Notes under the pieces: model-generated
Seen by the model: the letters and a program-made list of their open reading frames with translations, nothing else
Database searches by the model: none
Told to the model about the DNA's origin: nothing
Shown: positions 14,553-22,420 of the stretch, one piece after another
Position numbering within the stretch: position 1 is the first letter of the stretch
Layout of the letters: each line of letters starts with the position of its first letter
Translations under genes and position numbers: made by a program
Source of the DNA: Clostridiaceae bacterium
GTDB taxonomy: Bacteria > Bacillota > Clostridia > Saccharofermentanales > UBA5734
Length of the DNA: 30,346 nucleotides
Direction of reading: 5' to 3'
Assembly: GCA_012729935.1 (NCBI GenBank)
Contig: JAAYBY010000079.1
Coordinates: 1-30,346, forward strand

Positions 14553-16220
14553 TCAAGGGCTTGTCTGTTGGCTGGAACCGGCAATCCGATCAATTTGCTT
14601 GATCATTTGAATAACCAGCCTGTGTATTTCCTGAGCTGCCAGATCGTATTGTTCCATGTCCCCGCCAAAAGGATCCGATATATCTGCTTGCGGCTGGCCG
14701 GCAGCTTCACCAAGTGTAAACACTTTATGGGAGATGTCTGGAAACTGTCTTTGTATCAGCTGTTTCTGGTACAGTGTCATCGGAACCAGCAAATCAGCTG
14801 TATCTGCGATTTCAGTAGTCAGCTGTCGGGATCGGTGCCCGGAACTATCCAGTTGATAGCGCTCGCTTAATACCCGGATAGCCTGGGGTGACGCCGGAGA
14901 ATCGGTCAGAGCTGCCAAACCAGCTGACGAAGCGATCCAGGATCCCTCTGTCATCTCAGCATTAAACAGCCGTTCAGCCATCGGGCTTCGGCAGGTATTA
15001 CCGGTACAAACAAACACAACCTGTTTTCGGTGTTTACAGGCAGTCTCTTGCTTTTCTTCTGAGTCGGAAGACTGTGTTTCCTGACGAGCAGCTTTTCTCA
15101 GGCGGTTCATATAGGCGGTGCCGATGTCATGATCAGGCAGCTGTTCGGCAATCAGGACGTCAACCGCTTCATTGTCGAGCAGCCGCATCGCATCAAACAA
15201 ATGCTGCGAAGCCGAAATCGGGTCACGATCAGGTCCATAGGCGAACGCAATTGCCTCATTTCGATGCAAGTCAGACCTGCTGCTGACAGGATCAGGTGAT
15301 GAGGCGTCAGCAATCAACGTCCAGGGGATCGTCAGTTCCCGCAGCGTCCGCAAAGAAGCAAATAAACCAACCCGTTTCCCCTGGTCAAGACATTCACCTG
15401 CGATCCGGTTCATAGGTGGACTGTCATCCGGGTCGGTTTCGCATCTGGCAATCAAAACGGCGGCGCGTGGTGCATAATGTCTGTATTTCATTCCTGGTGC
15501 TTTTGGCGGTGACGTTTCAAAGTCCAGAAGCCCCGTGGTCTGACCTGTCTTGTATTGCTCCGTGACCGGATGCAAGCCGGTCGCCCAAAAAATTTGATCG
15601 GCTGTTATACTGCCTGGACGCAGAATCACCGGTCTGGTTCCTGTCGTGTCGATCACGGTCGACTCGAGTCCAAACTGTGACGGGCCGCCATCAATAATAT
15701 ATGGGATTAAACCATCCAGATCCTGTTTAACATGCCAGGCATGAGTCGGACTCGGTCTGCCCGACCGATTGGCAGAAGGTGCGGCAACAGCAATGCCAGC
15801 ACATTGAATCAGGCTTCTGGCAACCGGATGTGCAGGTATGCGGACAGCTACTGTGTTTAAATGGGCTGTTACAATGTCAGGAACCAGATCTGTTCGTTCC
15901 ATCACCAGTGTCACAGGCCCCGGCGAAAATGCTTCAAACAGCTGTCTCGCCATATCGGGAATCGAGCGGGTCAGCGGTATCAGCTGATCAAACGAGACAA
16001 CGTGTACAATCAGCGGATTATCCGATGGACGGCCTTTGACGGAAAATATCCGGCGGACCGCGTCCTGATTTGTTGCATCGGCACCCAGGCCATAAACGGT
16101 TTCAGTCGGAAAAGCGACAAGCTCACCGGCAAGAAGTGCTTCTACAGCCGGCTGAAGTTGTCGTTCCTCCGGTTGTACCGGGTCGACAGTTATCACGTGT
16201 GTCTGATATCGGCGCAGCAT
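14553..16220 (-). CDS. Fusion: Sua5-type threonylcarbamoyl-AMP synthase + YwlE-type protein-arginine phosphatase
   Basis: One 555-residue reading frame joins two enzymes usually encoded separately. Residues about 10-215 are a YrdC/Sua5 domain (AFPTETVYGLGADAT, SVKGRPSDNPL, SPGPVTLV, APSANRSGRPSPT, ESTVID), which makes threonylcarbamoyl-AMP for the t6A37 modification of tRNAs. Residues about 238-380 are the Sua5 C-terminal domain, starting with the PPKAPGMKYRHYAP linker motif. After a charged linker (about 381-400) comes a low-molecular-weight phosphatase domain: P-loop VCTGNTCRSPMAE with catalytic C405 and R411, and the acid D516 in DPFGG. Thr rather than Ile/Leu in CTGNTCRS is the hallmark of YwlE arginine phosphatases. 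The start overlaps the prfA stop as TAATG, so it is coupled to prfA. Sua5 and ywlE homologues are neighbours in many Firmicutes, which explains a fusion by loss of the stop. Confidence 0.92.
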   Translation of the reverse strand: MLRRYQTHVITVDPVQPEERQLQPAVEALLAGELVAFPTETVYGLGADATNQDAVRRIFSVKGRPSDNPLIVHVVSFDQLIPLTRSIPDMARQLFEAFSPGPVTLVMERTDLVPDIVTAHLNTVAVRIPAHPVARSLIQCAGIAVAAPSANRSGRPSPTHAWHVKQDLDGLIPYIIDGGPSQFGLESTVIDTTGTRPVILRPGSITADQIFWATGLHPVTEQYKTGQTTGLLDFETSPPKAPGMKYRHYAPRAAVLIARCETDPDDSPPMNRIAGECLDQGKRVGLFASLRTLRELTIPWTLIADASSPDPVSSRSDLHRNEAIAFAYGPDRDPISASQHLFDAMRLLDNEAVDVLIAEQLPDHDIGTAYMNRLRKAARQETQSSDSEEKQETACKHRKQVVFVCTGNTCRSPMAERLFNAEMTEGSWIASSAGLAALTDSPASPQAIRVLSERYQLDSSGHRSRQLTTEIADTADLLVPMTLYQKQLIQRQFPDISHKVFTLGEAAGQPQADISDPFGGDMEQYDLAAQEIHRLVIQMIKQIDRIAGSSQQTSP

Positions 16221-17311
16221 TAGACCGGTTCCTCATCATCCGATTGTTCAGCAGCGTGCATCTGTTTTGCATGGGCCGCTGTCATCAGCGCATTGATAAA
16301 CTCATCAATATCGCCTGACAAAACTGTTTCAAGGCGATACACCGTCAAACCGATCCGATGATCTGTTACACGTCCCTGATGGAAATTATACGTCCGGATG
16401 CGTTCGCTGCGGTCACCCGTCCCCACCTGGCTGCGACGATCTTCTGCTCTGCTGCCCGCCTGCTCTGCGGACTGCAGGTCATAGAGACGCGCTTTCAGAA
16501 CAGCCATCGCCTGATCTTTATTCTTGTACTGTGAGCGCTGGTCCTGGCAAGTCACGACAATTCCAGTTGGTTTGTGGGTGATTCTGATGGCGGAATCAGT
16601 CCTGTTGACATGCTGTCCGCCGGCACCTGACGCCCGATAGGTGTCTATTTCAAGATCTTCCGGCCGGATGGTTACTTCAACATCTTCAGCCTCCGGCAGA
16701 ACGGCAACTGTCACAGTAGACGTATGGATTCGGCCTCCGGATTCCGTTGTCGGCACTCGCTGAACCCTGTGCACACCGCTTTCGTAACGGAGACGACTGT
16801 ATGCACCTTCGCCTTCTATCCGGAAAACAACTTCCTTAAAACCGCCTATTTCAGTCTCATGTACGTCGACGATCTGTACTCGCCAGCCGCGCTGCTCAGC
16901 ATACTGAACATACATGCGATATAAATCTGCTGCAAACAGAGCCGCTTCATCACCACCGGCACCAGACCGTATCTCCATTACAATATTTCGATCATCGTTG
17001 GGATCAGACAAAACCATGGCATCCTGCAGGTTCTGTTCCAAATCGGAAATTTGTCTGGTTAGCGCGGCCATCTCCTCTTTAATCAGATCCTTAAACGCGG
17101 CATCATCCGTTTCGTCCAGCATCGTCTGATGCTGTATGAATGACTGTCTTAATTCCTGCCAGCTGCGGTAATCGTTGACAATCGGCAACAATCGCGCATG
17201 CTCTCGTGCCAGTTTCCGGTAACGATCCTGATCGGCCAGAACTGCCGGATCTGTTAAAAGCAGATTCAGTTCTTCAAGTCGACTATCATAACTGCTTAAA
17301 GTCTCAAACAT
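16220..17311 (-). CDS. prfA: Peptide chain release factor 1
   Basis: RF1 reads UAA and UAG and triggers hydrolysis of the finished peptide. The 363-residue protein has the tripeptide anticodon P-T-T (187-189, in RVPTTESGGRIHTS), matching the RF1 PxT pattern rather than the RF2 SPF, and the catalytic GGQ (231-233, in SGAGGQHVNRTDSAIR). It is followed by the Sua5-YwlE fusion (1-base overlap) and preceded, with DUF951 between, by prmC, whose product methylates this GGQ glutamine. The ribosome site at 17311 is weak. Confidence 0.97.
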   Translation of the reverse strand: MFETLSSYDSRLEELNLLLTDPAVLADQDRYRKLAREHARLLPIVNDYRSWQELRQSFIQHQTMLDETDDAAFKDLIKEEMAALTRQISDLEQNLQDAMVLSDPNDDRNIVMEIRSGAGGDEAALFAADLYRMYVQYAEQRGWRVQIVDVHETEIGGFKEVVFRIEGEGAYSRLRYESGVHRVQRVPTTESGGRIHTSTVTVAVLPEAEDVEVTIRPEDLEIDTYRASGAGGQHVNRTDSAIRITHKPTGIVVTCQDQRSQYKNKDQAMAVLKARLYDLQSAEQAGSRAEDRRSQVGTGDRSERIRTYNFHQGRVTDHRIGLTVYRLETVLSGDIDEFINALMTAAHAKQMHAAEQSDDEEPV

Positions 17312-17349
17312 CTTTTATCTCACTTCGTCCATCAATTATTTGCGGCGAT

Positions 17350-17589
17350 TTACGACCGGATTTGCCTGGGTTGTTCAGTCTGGTCCCGTTGGATAACCTG
17401 TTGAATCGACTTTTCCAGTTTCTGTCTCGGCATGACAATTCGATGTCCGCAGGTAAGACAGCGGAGCGCGACGTCTGAGCCAGCCCGTTCGATCAGCCAC
17501 AGATGCCCACCGCACGGATGAACCTTCTTCAGATGAACCGTTTCTCCAGCCTTAAACGGATATAAATGAAATCGACCCGGCATCTCCAA
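17350..17589 (-). CDS. DUF951 small protein
   Basis: A 79-residue protein of the DUF951 family, common in Firmicutes and without an established role. The core FKAGETVHLKKVHPCGG and LRCLTCGHRIVMPRQKLEK contains HPCG and CxxC, a set of His/Cys residues that could hold a metal (inference). The start shown is TTG at 17589, 5 bases after GAGGAG; the ATG at 17583 (spacing 11) is also possible and shortens the protein by two residues. It lies between prmC and prfA, whose products work on the same pathway. Confidence 0.85.
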   Translation of the reverse strand: MEMPGRFHLYPFKAGETVHLKKVHPCGGHLWLIERAGSDVALRCLTCGHRIVMPRQKLEKSIQQVIQRDQTEQPRQIRS

Positions 17590-17604
17590 CTAATCTCCTC
17601 GATA

Positions 17605-18516
17605 TCACGTGTACAATCCGGATGTGACACGCTGTTTCCCACTGAAATCACTGACAGTCGTCACCGCATTAAATCCTTCTTGAGACAGTATAGCAGATAC
17701 AGCCGGCCCCTGTTGATAACCATGTTCCAGAAAAAGCCGGCCGCCCCTGTTCAGTTGGGTACGGGCACCGTTCACGATACGGCGAATCAGGTCAAGACCA
17801 TCGGCACCGCCCTCTAGCGCCATTCTCGGTTCTTGAAGCACTTCAGGCATCAAATAGTCGATCATGCCTGATTCTATGTAAGGCGGATTTGCTGTAATCA
17901 ATTGAAACGTCTTTGATGGCGGATACGGGAAAAGGTCCGCTTCATGAACCTGTGTGAACGGTTCAAGGTGATGGTTCATCACATTCTGTCGGGCATACTG
18001 CAACGCTGTCCGGTCAATATCCGCGAGGTGCAGTTCGACTGGACAGCCGATTTCAAGAAATTTCAAGGCGACCGCAATACCGATGCAACCACAACCGGTG
18101 CAGGTATCCAGCAGTCGGATCGGTTCGGATTTCTCACGGTGTTCTACTTGGAACTGAGCCTCATTTCGTATCGACTGGAAAGCTGATTCAACGAGCACTT
18201 CACTATCCGGACGAGGTACGAGAACACCAGGTCCCACTGCAAATAAATAGTCGGCAAATGATACCTCTCCGATCAGATAAGCCAGCGGCTGGCGCTGGCA
18301 GCGACGTCTGGCGAGCGACCAGATCTCATTTAACTGATGTGGTGTGATTGACAAATCGGATGATGCGAGCAGCTGTGTCTGGGACAATCCCAGAACAGAC
18401 TGGAGAATGATCGATGTGTCATACGTTGCGGTATCAATACCGGCTTGCAACAACGCCGTTTTTACGGTCCAGCGAACAGAGCCCAGTGTCGGTTTGTCCG
18501 ACATATCGCTTACCAC
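17605..18516 (-). CDS. prmC: Peptide chain release factor N5-glutamine methyltransferase
   Basis: PrmC methylates the Gln of the GGQ motif in RF1 and RF2 using S-adenosylmethionine. The protein has an N-terminal helical substrate-recognition domain, the PRPDSEVLVE motif (about 101-110), the SAM loop LLDTCTGCGCIGIA (about 135-148) and the catalytic NPPY (210-213). The GTG start at 18516 follows GGGGTGA by 9 bases inside the end of the upstream gene; an ATG at 18504 is an alternative. It overlaps the DUF1385 gene and is in the same operon as its substrate RF1. Confidence 0.94.
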   Translation of the reverse strand: MVSDMSDKPTLGSVRWTVKTALLQAGIDTATYDTSIILQSVLGLSQTQLLASSDLSITPHQLNEIWSLARRRCQRQPLAYLIGEVSFADYLFAVGPGVLVPRPDSEVLVESAFQSIRNEAQFQVEHREKSEPIRLLDTCTGCGCIGIAVALKFLEIGCPVELHLADIDRTALQYARQNVMNHHLEPFTQVHEADLFPYPPSKTFQLITANPPYIESGMIDYLMPEVLQEPRMALEGGADGLDLIRRIVNGARTQLNRGGRLFLEHGYQQGPAVSAILSQEGFNAVTTVSDFSGKQRVTSGLYT

Positions 18517-19547
18517 TGATCACGGTCACCCCGCAGCGGGATAACCGCATTCAGCGCAACAATTGCAACTTCAAGCATCGAGTCATCAGGTTCAGCTGTT
18601 GTCAGCCGCTGCATCAGCAGACCGGGTTTGGATATCAATCGCGTGAACTTATTGTCATATCGGCCGGCCAGACGAATAATCTCATAGGCAATACCTGCAA
18701 CAACCGGCACCAGCGCAAAGCGGATCAACAGATTGATCCAGCGGCTCCACCAGCCGACAAATGAAAATACAATAATGCTGATCAGAATAACAATAAAAAG
18801 GAAGGCCGTACCACATCGTGGATGAAAGCGGCTGTACTGCCTGACATTGTCAACTGTCATCGGTTTTCTGTCCTCGTAGCAGGCGATGGTCTTATGTTCA
18901 GCACCGTGGTACATCCAGACGCGCTTCATTTCTTTCATTCGGTTGGCCAGCTTCAGATAGATCAGGAGTATGATGATCCGGATCAGTCCTTCAGCCAAAT
19001 TCATAACAATGACAACGCCCCGGCCAGACTCTGCACTGTTGATATGTAACAGCTGTGTAAACAGGGAGACAATCAAATTGGGCAGCAAGAAGAACAGGAC
19101 CACACTCATCAGCAGCGCTAAAACAGTTGATCCGTACATAGCCAGTTCACTGTGATTTTCCAGGAACCGATCGATCGACTTTCCGATTCGTTTCCAGAAA
19201 CCGGCAGTCGCCGCTTCGCTTGCAGATTGTCCGGACGCTTGTTCATCTTCCGATGGTGCAAATTCTTCAGACAGTTCTGCTGACTTCAGCAATGCCTTGG
19301 TTCCACTGACCAGTTGCCTGAAAATCCGGATGCTGCCACGAACAAACGGCCAGTTGGCAGCACCTGAAAAAGCGGATAACGCCATTTCTTCGAGTTCGAT
19401 TTCACCATTCGGGCGACGTACAGCCATCGCTTTCTTCTCGGGTCCGATCATCATCAGCCCTTCGATTAAAGCCTGTCCGCCTATGGTTGTTTTATGCTGA
19501 CAGCTGCCGCTTTTTGCGTCCGACTGGTCAGTTTGCGTCTTTTTCAT
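18510..19547 (-). CDS. DUF1385 membrane protein (YqhQ family)
   Basis: A 345-residue integral membrane protein of the DUF1385 family. Family features are GGQALIEGLMMIGPEKKAMA near residues 23-42, a central YHGAEHKTIACYE, and FHPRCGTAFLFIV. Four hydrophobic helices follow the pattern SVVLFFLLPNLIV, VIVMNLAEGLIRIIILLIY, FLFIVILISIIVFSFVGWW and LIRFALVPVVAGIAYEII. The conserved His, Glu and Cys suggest an enzyme or metal site, but the function is unknown to me. It begins 6 bases after a GAGG site and overlaps prmC. Association with rpmE, prmC and prfA is recurrent in Firmicutes. Confidence 0.92.
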   Translation of the reverse strand: MKKTQTDQSDAKSGSCQHKTTIGGQALIEGLMMIGPEKKAMAVRRPNGEIELEEMALSAFSGAANWPFVRGSIRIFRQLVSGTKALLKSAELSEEFAPSEDEQASGQSASEAATAGFWKRIGKSIDRFLENHSELAMYGSTVLALLMSVVLFFLLPNLIVSLFTQLLHINSAESGRGVVIVMNLAEGLIRIIILLIYLKLANRMKEMKRVWMYHGAEHKTIACYEDRKPMTVDNVRQYSRFHPRCGTAFLFIVILISIIVFSFVGWWSRWINLLIRFALVPVVAGIAYEIIRLAGRYDNKFTRLISKPGLLMQRLTTAEPDDSMLEVAIVALNAVIPLRGDRDQW

Positions 19548-19580
19548 CCACTACCTCGTTATTCTTATAACCGTCTATGC

Positions 19581-19605
19581 AAAAAGGAGGTTTAACCCAA
19601 CCTCC
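19581..19605 (-). terminator. Intrinsic terminator after rpmE
   Basis: On the minus strand GGAGGTT/AACCTCC (6-base loop) is followed by five T residues. The stem includes a GGAGG-like sequence that would be hidden in RNA. Read-through would supply the DUF1385-prmC-prfA genes that follow; no separate strong promoter is evident for them. Confidence 0.75.
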
Positions 19606-19614
19606 TCACGCTTA

Positions 19615-19815
19615 TCATTTTTGTTCCATACGTTTCTTGAACTTGTCAACACGTCCGCCCGTATCAACCAGCTTCTGTCGGCCGGTATAAAACGGATGGC
19701 AGGTCGAACAGATATCCACGTTCAGATTCGGTTTGACGGATTTTGTTTCAAACGTTTCACCGCATGCACACCGAACAGTTGATTTCCCGTATTGGGGATG
19801 GATGCCTTCCTTCAT
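19615..19815 (-). CDS. rpmE: 50S ribosomal protein L31, zinc-binding type
   Basis: L31 bridges the two ribosomal subunits. The protein (66 residues) starts MKEGIHPQYGKSTVRCACGE and has the zinc ligands in CACG and CSTCHPFYTGRQK, the cysteine-bearing form. The ATG at 19815 follows GAGAGGTGAAAATC; an upstream in-frame start at 19863 lacks a site and adds unconserved residues. Confidence 0.96.
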   Translation of the reverse strand: MKEGIHPQYGKSTVRCACGETFETKSVKPNLNVDICSTCHPFYTGRQKLVDTGGRVDKFKKRMEQK

Positions 19816-19896
19816 GATTTTCACCTCTCTTACGATACAGCGCGCACCCTCGTCTAAGACCACGGTCCGTATGCTGTACCTGATTCAGCAGTCGCG
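19816..19896 (-). ncRNA. Possible structured leader of rpmE
   Basis: About 80 bases between the predicted start of transcription and rpmE contain a TGCTG/CAGCA hairpin (19872-19890) and a short GACC/GGTC dyad. Autoregulatory L31 leaders are known in Firmicutes; the match is not established here. Confidence 0.3.
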
Positions 19897-19902
19897 GGGT
19901 CG

Positions 19903-19931
19903 ATTCTATAATAATTTGAGCAGAATGTCAA
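19903..19931 (-). promoter_or_regulatory. Strong promoter of rpmE operon
   Basis: The minus strand has perfect TTGACA (19926-19931), a 17-base spacer and TAGAAT (19903-19908). The -35 begins 2 bases after the rho stop codon. Confidence 0.75.
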
Positions 19932-19933
19932 TC

Positions 19934-22084
19934 TTAATTGTTACCATTGCGTCGATACTGGTTTGTGTACCCGGGTGTAGAATAGGTGTTGCCTGAGTAG
20001 CCGCCGCCTGTACCGCCGCTTTGCTGTGCTCCACCAGGCTGCGTTCCGCGCATCGCATCAAAAACATTTTTATCATTAAATGATACATTGACAGATGAAA
20101 TGAAATGGTCGTTACTCTTTGTTTTCAGCAGCAGATTGATAATCGCTTCTGTCACTGCTGATGTGTCCAACTGGCTAAACGCCTTGCGAATTGTCCAGAC
20201 TGCATCCAGCTCACGGTTGTCCATCAAAAGCTCTTCACGACGCGTACCCGACTTATTGATGTCGATTGCCGGGAAGATCCGTTTTTCAGATAGTTTTCGG
20301 TCGAGATATACTTCCATGTTGCCGGTCCCTTTGAACTCCTCAAAAATAACTTCGTCCATTCGGGATCCCGTTTCAATCAAAGATGTCGCAATAATCGTCA
20401 GGCTGCCGCCGTTTTCAATGTTTCGTGCTGCACCGAAAAAGCGCTTCGGTCCGTACAGGGCACCGGGATCCAAGCCGCCGGATAACGTCCGCCCGGTTGG
20501 ATTGATGGTCAGATTGTAGGCTCTGGCAAGGCGGGTCATGCTATCGAGCAGGATCATGACATCCTGCTTCAGTTCAACCAGGCGCATGGCTCGTTCCAGG
20601 ACCAGTTCGACAACCTTTGTATGATTCTCAGGTGTTTTGTCAAATGTCGAGTAGACGACTTCTCCGCGAATCGAGCGCTGCATATCTGTTACTTCTTCGG
20701 GTCGTTCATCAATCAGCAGAACAATCAGTTTTGTATCGGGATTGTTGATGCTGACGGCATTGGCAATTTTCTGCAGCAGAATGGTTTTACCGGCTTTCGG
20801 CGGAGAAACAATCATGCCACGCTGCCCTTTTCCGATGGGAGCAACCAGATCGATAATCCGGGTAGACAGTTCATTCCGGGTCGTTTCAAGAACAAAGCGC
20901 TCGTCCGGGTAGATGGGTGTCAGTCTGCCGAAGTGAGGTCTTCTCAGCATTTTTTCAGGTGGTAGGCCATTTACGTCCTTGATATAAAGCAATGCCTGAT
21001 AACGGTCACTTTCTCGCTGCAGACGAACTGGACCATTGATGTAGTCACCGGGTCTCAAGCCGAAACGCCTGATATATTGAGGGGGGACATAAATATCTTT
21101 ACTTCCCTGAAGATAGTTGTCTTTTCTCAGGAATCCGTAGCCATCGGGCATGATCTCCAGAACACCACCCTGGATTTCCGAAGGTTCGCTGTGTGTTTTC
21201 TTATCCGTTTCATTTTCTTTGACTGTGACAGCGTCAGTTTTCTTATCACCGGCCAGTCCGGCTGTTTCGTCCGTTGAAACATCCGAACCTTCTTTTGGCT
21301 GCTCTTCAGCAACTTCGTCTGCAGGTCTTATCTGCCGCGTCGAAATCCGGGATCTCGGCACACGCGTCAGAGGTGGTGGAAATTCTGATGAGAGATGCCT
21401 GGTCGATCCATCAGCTTTTTTCATTTCACCGGCTTTTTCCGCGGGTTCCTTTTCCAGTGCAGCTTCCATGCCTTCTGGTGAGGTTTCCTCAGCCATGGGC
21501 TCTGTGGCTGTCTGCTGGTTCGACGCTGACTCAACCTTTGATGCGGTCTTTGTCACCTCAGATCTATCCTGAGATGAAGAACCTGTCGTCTTGTCGAGCT
21601 GCTTGATTTTGGGGCGACGCCCTCTGCGGGCAGGTTTTGGCGCTGCTGTTTTTTCTGCCGGCTGCGAAACCTCACGTAATTGCCCTCTGTCAACCGGCAA
21701 ATCAGCACCTGTTTCATCTTTGATCACAGTTTTCTCAGCTGTCTCGGCAGATGCATCCGGTTGTGTTTTACGTGGTCTGGTAGTACGGGTAACCGACGGC
21801 TGCTTTTCAGTCTTAACGGCCGTCTTTTTCCTGGTTGGCTGGCGTGTTGCTTTCTTTTTGGGTTCAGCAGCAACTTTATCCGGCTCCAAATCACTCTTTG
21901 TATTTGTTCCTGTCGGCTGGCTGTTCATGTTTAGAGTCTCTGTTCTCGCATTTTCCGCTTCGAGAAAAGAGACCAGCTGTGGTTTGGTCATTTTTTTAGC
22001 TTCCTGTGCTGTCAGCAAACCTGCGATCTGGGCAATGGCGACCAAATCGGCCTTGCTTTTACCAGCAATCTTGAGAGAAGGCAT
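19934..22084 (-). CDS. rho: Transcription termination factor Rho with long N-terminal insertion and G/Q/N-rich tail
   Basis: Rho is the hexameric RNA helicase that ends transcription. The 716-residue protein has the Rho N-terminal helical domain (about 1-45), a low-complexity region rich in K, T, E, A, P and S (about 50-300), the cold-shock-like RNA-binding domain (GVLEIMPDGYGFLR to about 370), and the RecA-like motor with Walker A SPPKAGKT (427-434), IDERPEEVTDM, Walker B ILLDSMTRLARAYN and the GGLDP loop. The last 37 or so residues (680-716) form a G/Q/S/N/Y-rich tail absent from the Escherichia coli protein (419 residues). N-terminal insertions are common in Clostridia and Actinobacteria; the tail is less usual. 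The start at 22084 follows GAGGTGAAATC. Confidence 0.97.
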   Translation of the reverse strand: MPSLKIAGKSKADLVAIAQIAGLLTAQEAKKMTKPQLVSFLEAENARTETLNMNSQPTGTNTKSDLEPDKVAAEPKKKATRQPTRKKTAVKTEKQPSVTRTTRPRKTQPDASAETAEKTVIKDETGADLPVDRGQLREVSQPAEKTAAPKPARRGRRPKIKQLDKTTGSSSQDRSEVTKTASKVESASNQQTATEPMAEETSPEGMEAALEKEPAEKAGEMKKADGSTRHLSSEFPPPLTRVPRSRISTRQIRPADEVAEEQPKEGSDVSTDETAGLAGDKKTDAVTVKENETDKKTHSEPSEIQGGVLEIMPDGYGFLRKDNYLQGSKDIYVPPQYIRRFGLRPGDYINGPVRLQRESDRYQALLYIKDVNGLPPEKMLRRPHFGRLTPIYPDERFVLETTRNELSTRIIDLVAPIGKGQRGMIVSPPKAGKTILLQKIANAVSINNPDTKLIVLLIDERPEEVTDMQRSIRGEVVYSTFDKTPENHTKVVELVLERAMRLVELKQDVMILLDSMTRLARAYNLTINPTGRTLSGGLDPGALYGPKRFFGAARNIENGGSLTIIATSLIETGSRMDEVIFEEFKGTGNMEVYLDRKLSEKRIFPAIDINKSGTRREELLMDNRELDAVWTIRKAFSQLDTSAVTEAIINLLLKTKSNDHFISSVNVSFNDKNVFDAMRGTQPGGAQQSGGTGGGYSGNTYSTPGYTNQYRRNGNN

Positions 22085-22227
22085 GATTTCACCTCATTAT
22101 GGCTGATCAAAACAGCCGTAAACGTTGGATTGACAGACCATCCTTGAACACACGTAATTTGACCCGAAAATACTCCATTGATCAGAATGAAAAACGTGTA
22201 TGAAGACAGAAATTGTCACATGGGATC
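22085..22227 (-). other. Long 5' leader of rho
   Basis: The rho transcript should have an untranslated leader of about 140 bases. A GGCTG/CAGCC hairpin (22102-22118) lies just before the ribosome site. Rho controls its own leader in other bacteria; the same is possible here. I see no small gene in it. Confidence 0.4.
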
Positions 22228-22233
22228 AACATA

Positions 22234-22262
22234 ATTATAGAACCTGAAAAAAATGACGTCAA
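22234..22262 (-). promoter_or_regulatory. Strong promoter of rho
   Basis: The minus strand has TTGACG (22257-22262), a 17-base T-rich spacer and a perfect TATAAT (22234-22239). Confidence 0.75.
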
Positions 22263-22344
22263 GCTATAGAATGCAATATAAGTGATAATTGAGCAAATAA
22301 CTACAGAATAGACAAGATGGAATCATCCATTTGGGCACTACATC

Positions 22345-22378
22345 AACAGCTGCCGGGTTTTTGGAGCCGGCAGCTGTT
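22345..22378. repeat. 12-bp perfect inverted repeat between mbl and rho
   Basis: AACAGCTGCCGG and CCGGCAGCTGTT are separated by 10 bases. It lies downstream of the mreB/mbl stop, but neither strand has a T-run after it, so it is not a standard intrinsic terminator. It could stabilise a 3' end or act with Rho. The rest of the 336-base gap (22085-22420) holds the rho promoter and leader only. Confidence 0.6.
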
Positions 22379-22420
22379 CGAAAACATCTTAGACAAGCGT
22401 CAGGATGGTGTTCTACAGGG

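Noticed and set aside
21591..22106. Open frame of 171 codons on the plus strand opposite rho
   Set aside because: It mirrors the low-complexity coding region of rho, has no ribosome site and no recognisable family; codon bias of the disordered region explains it.
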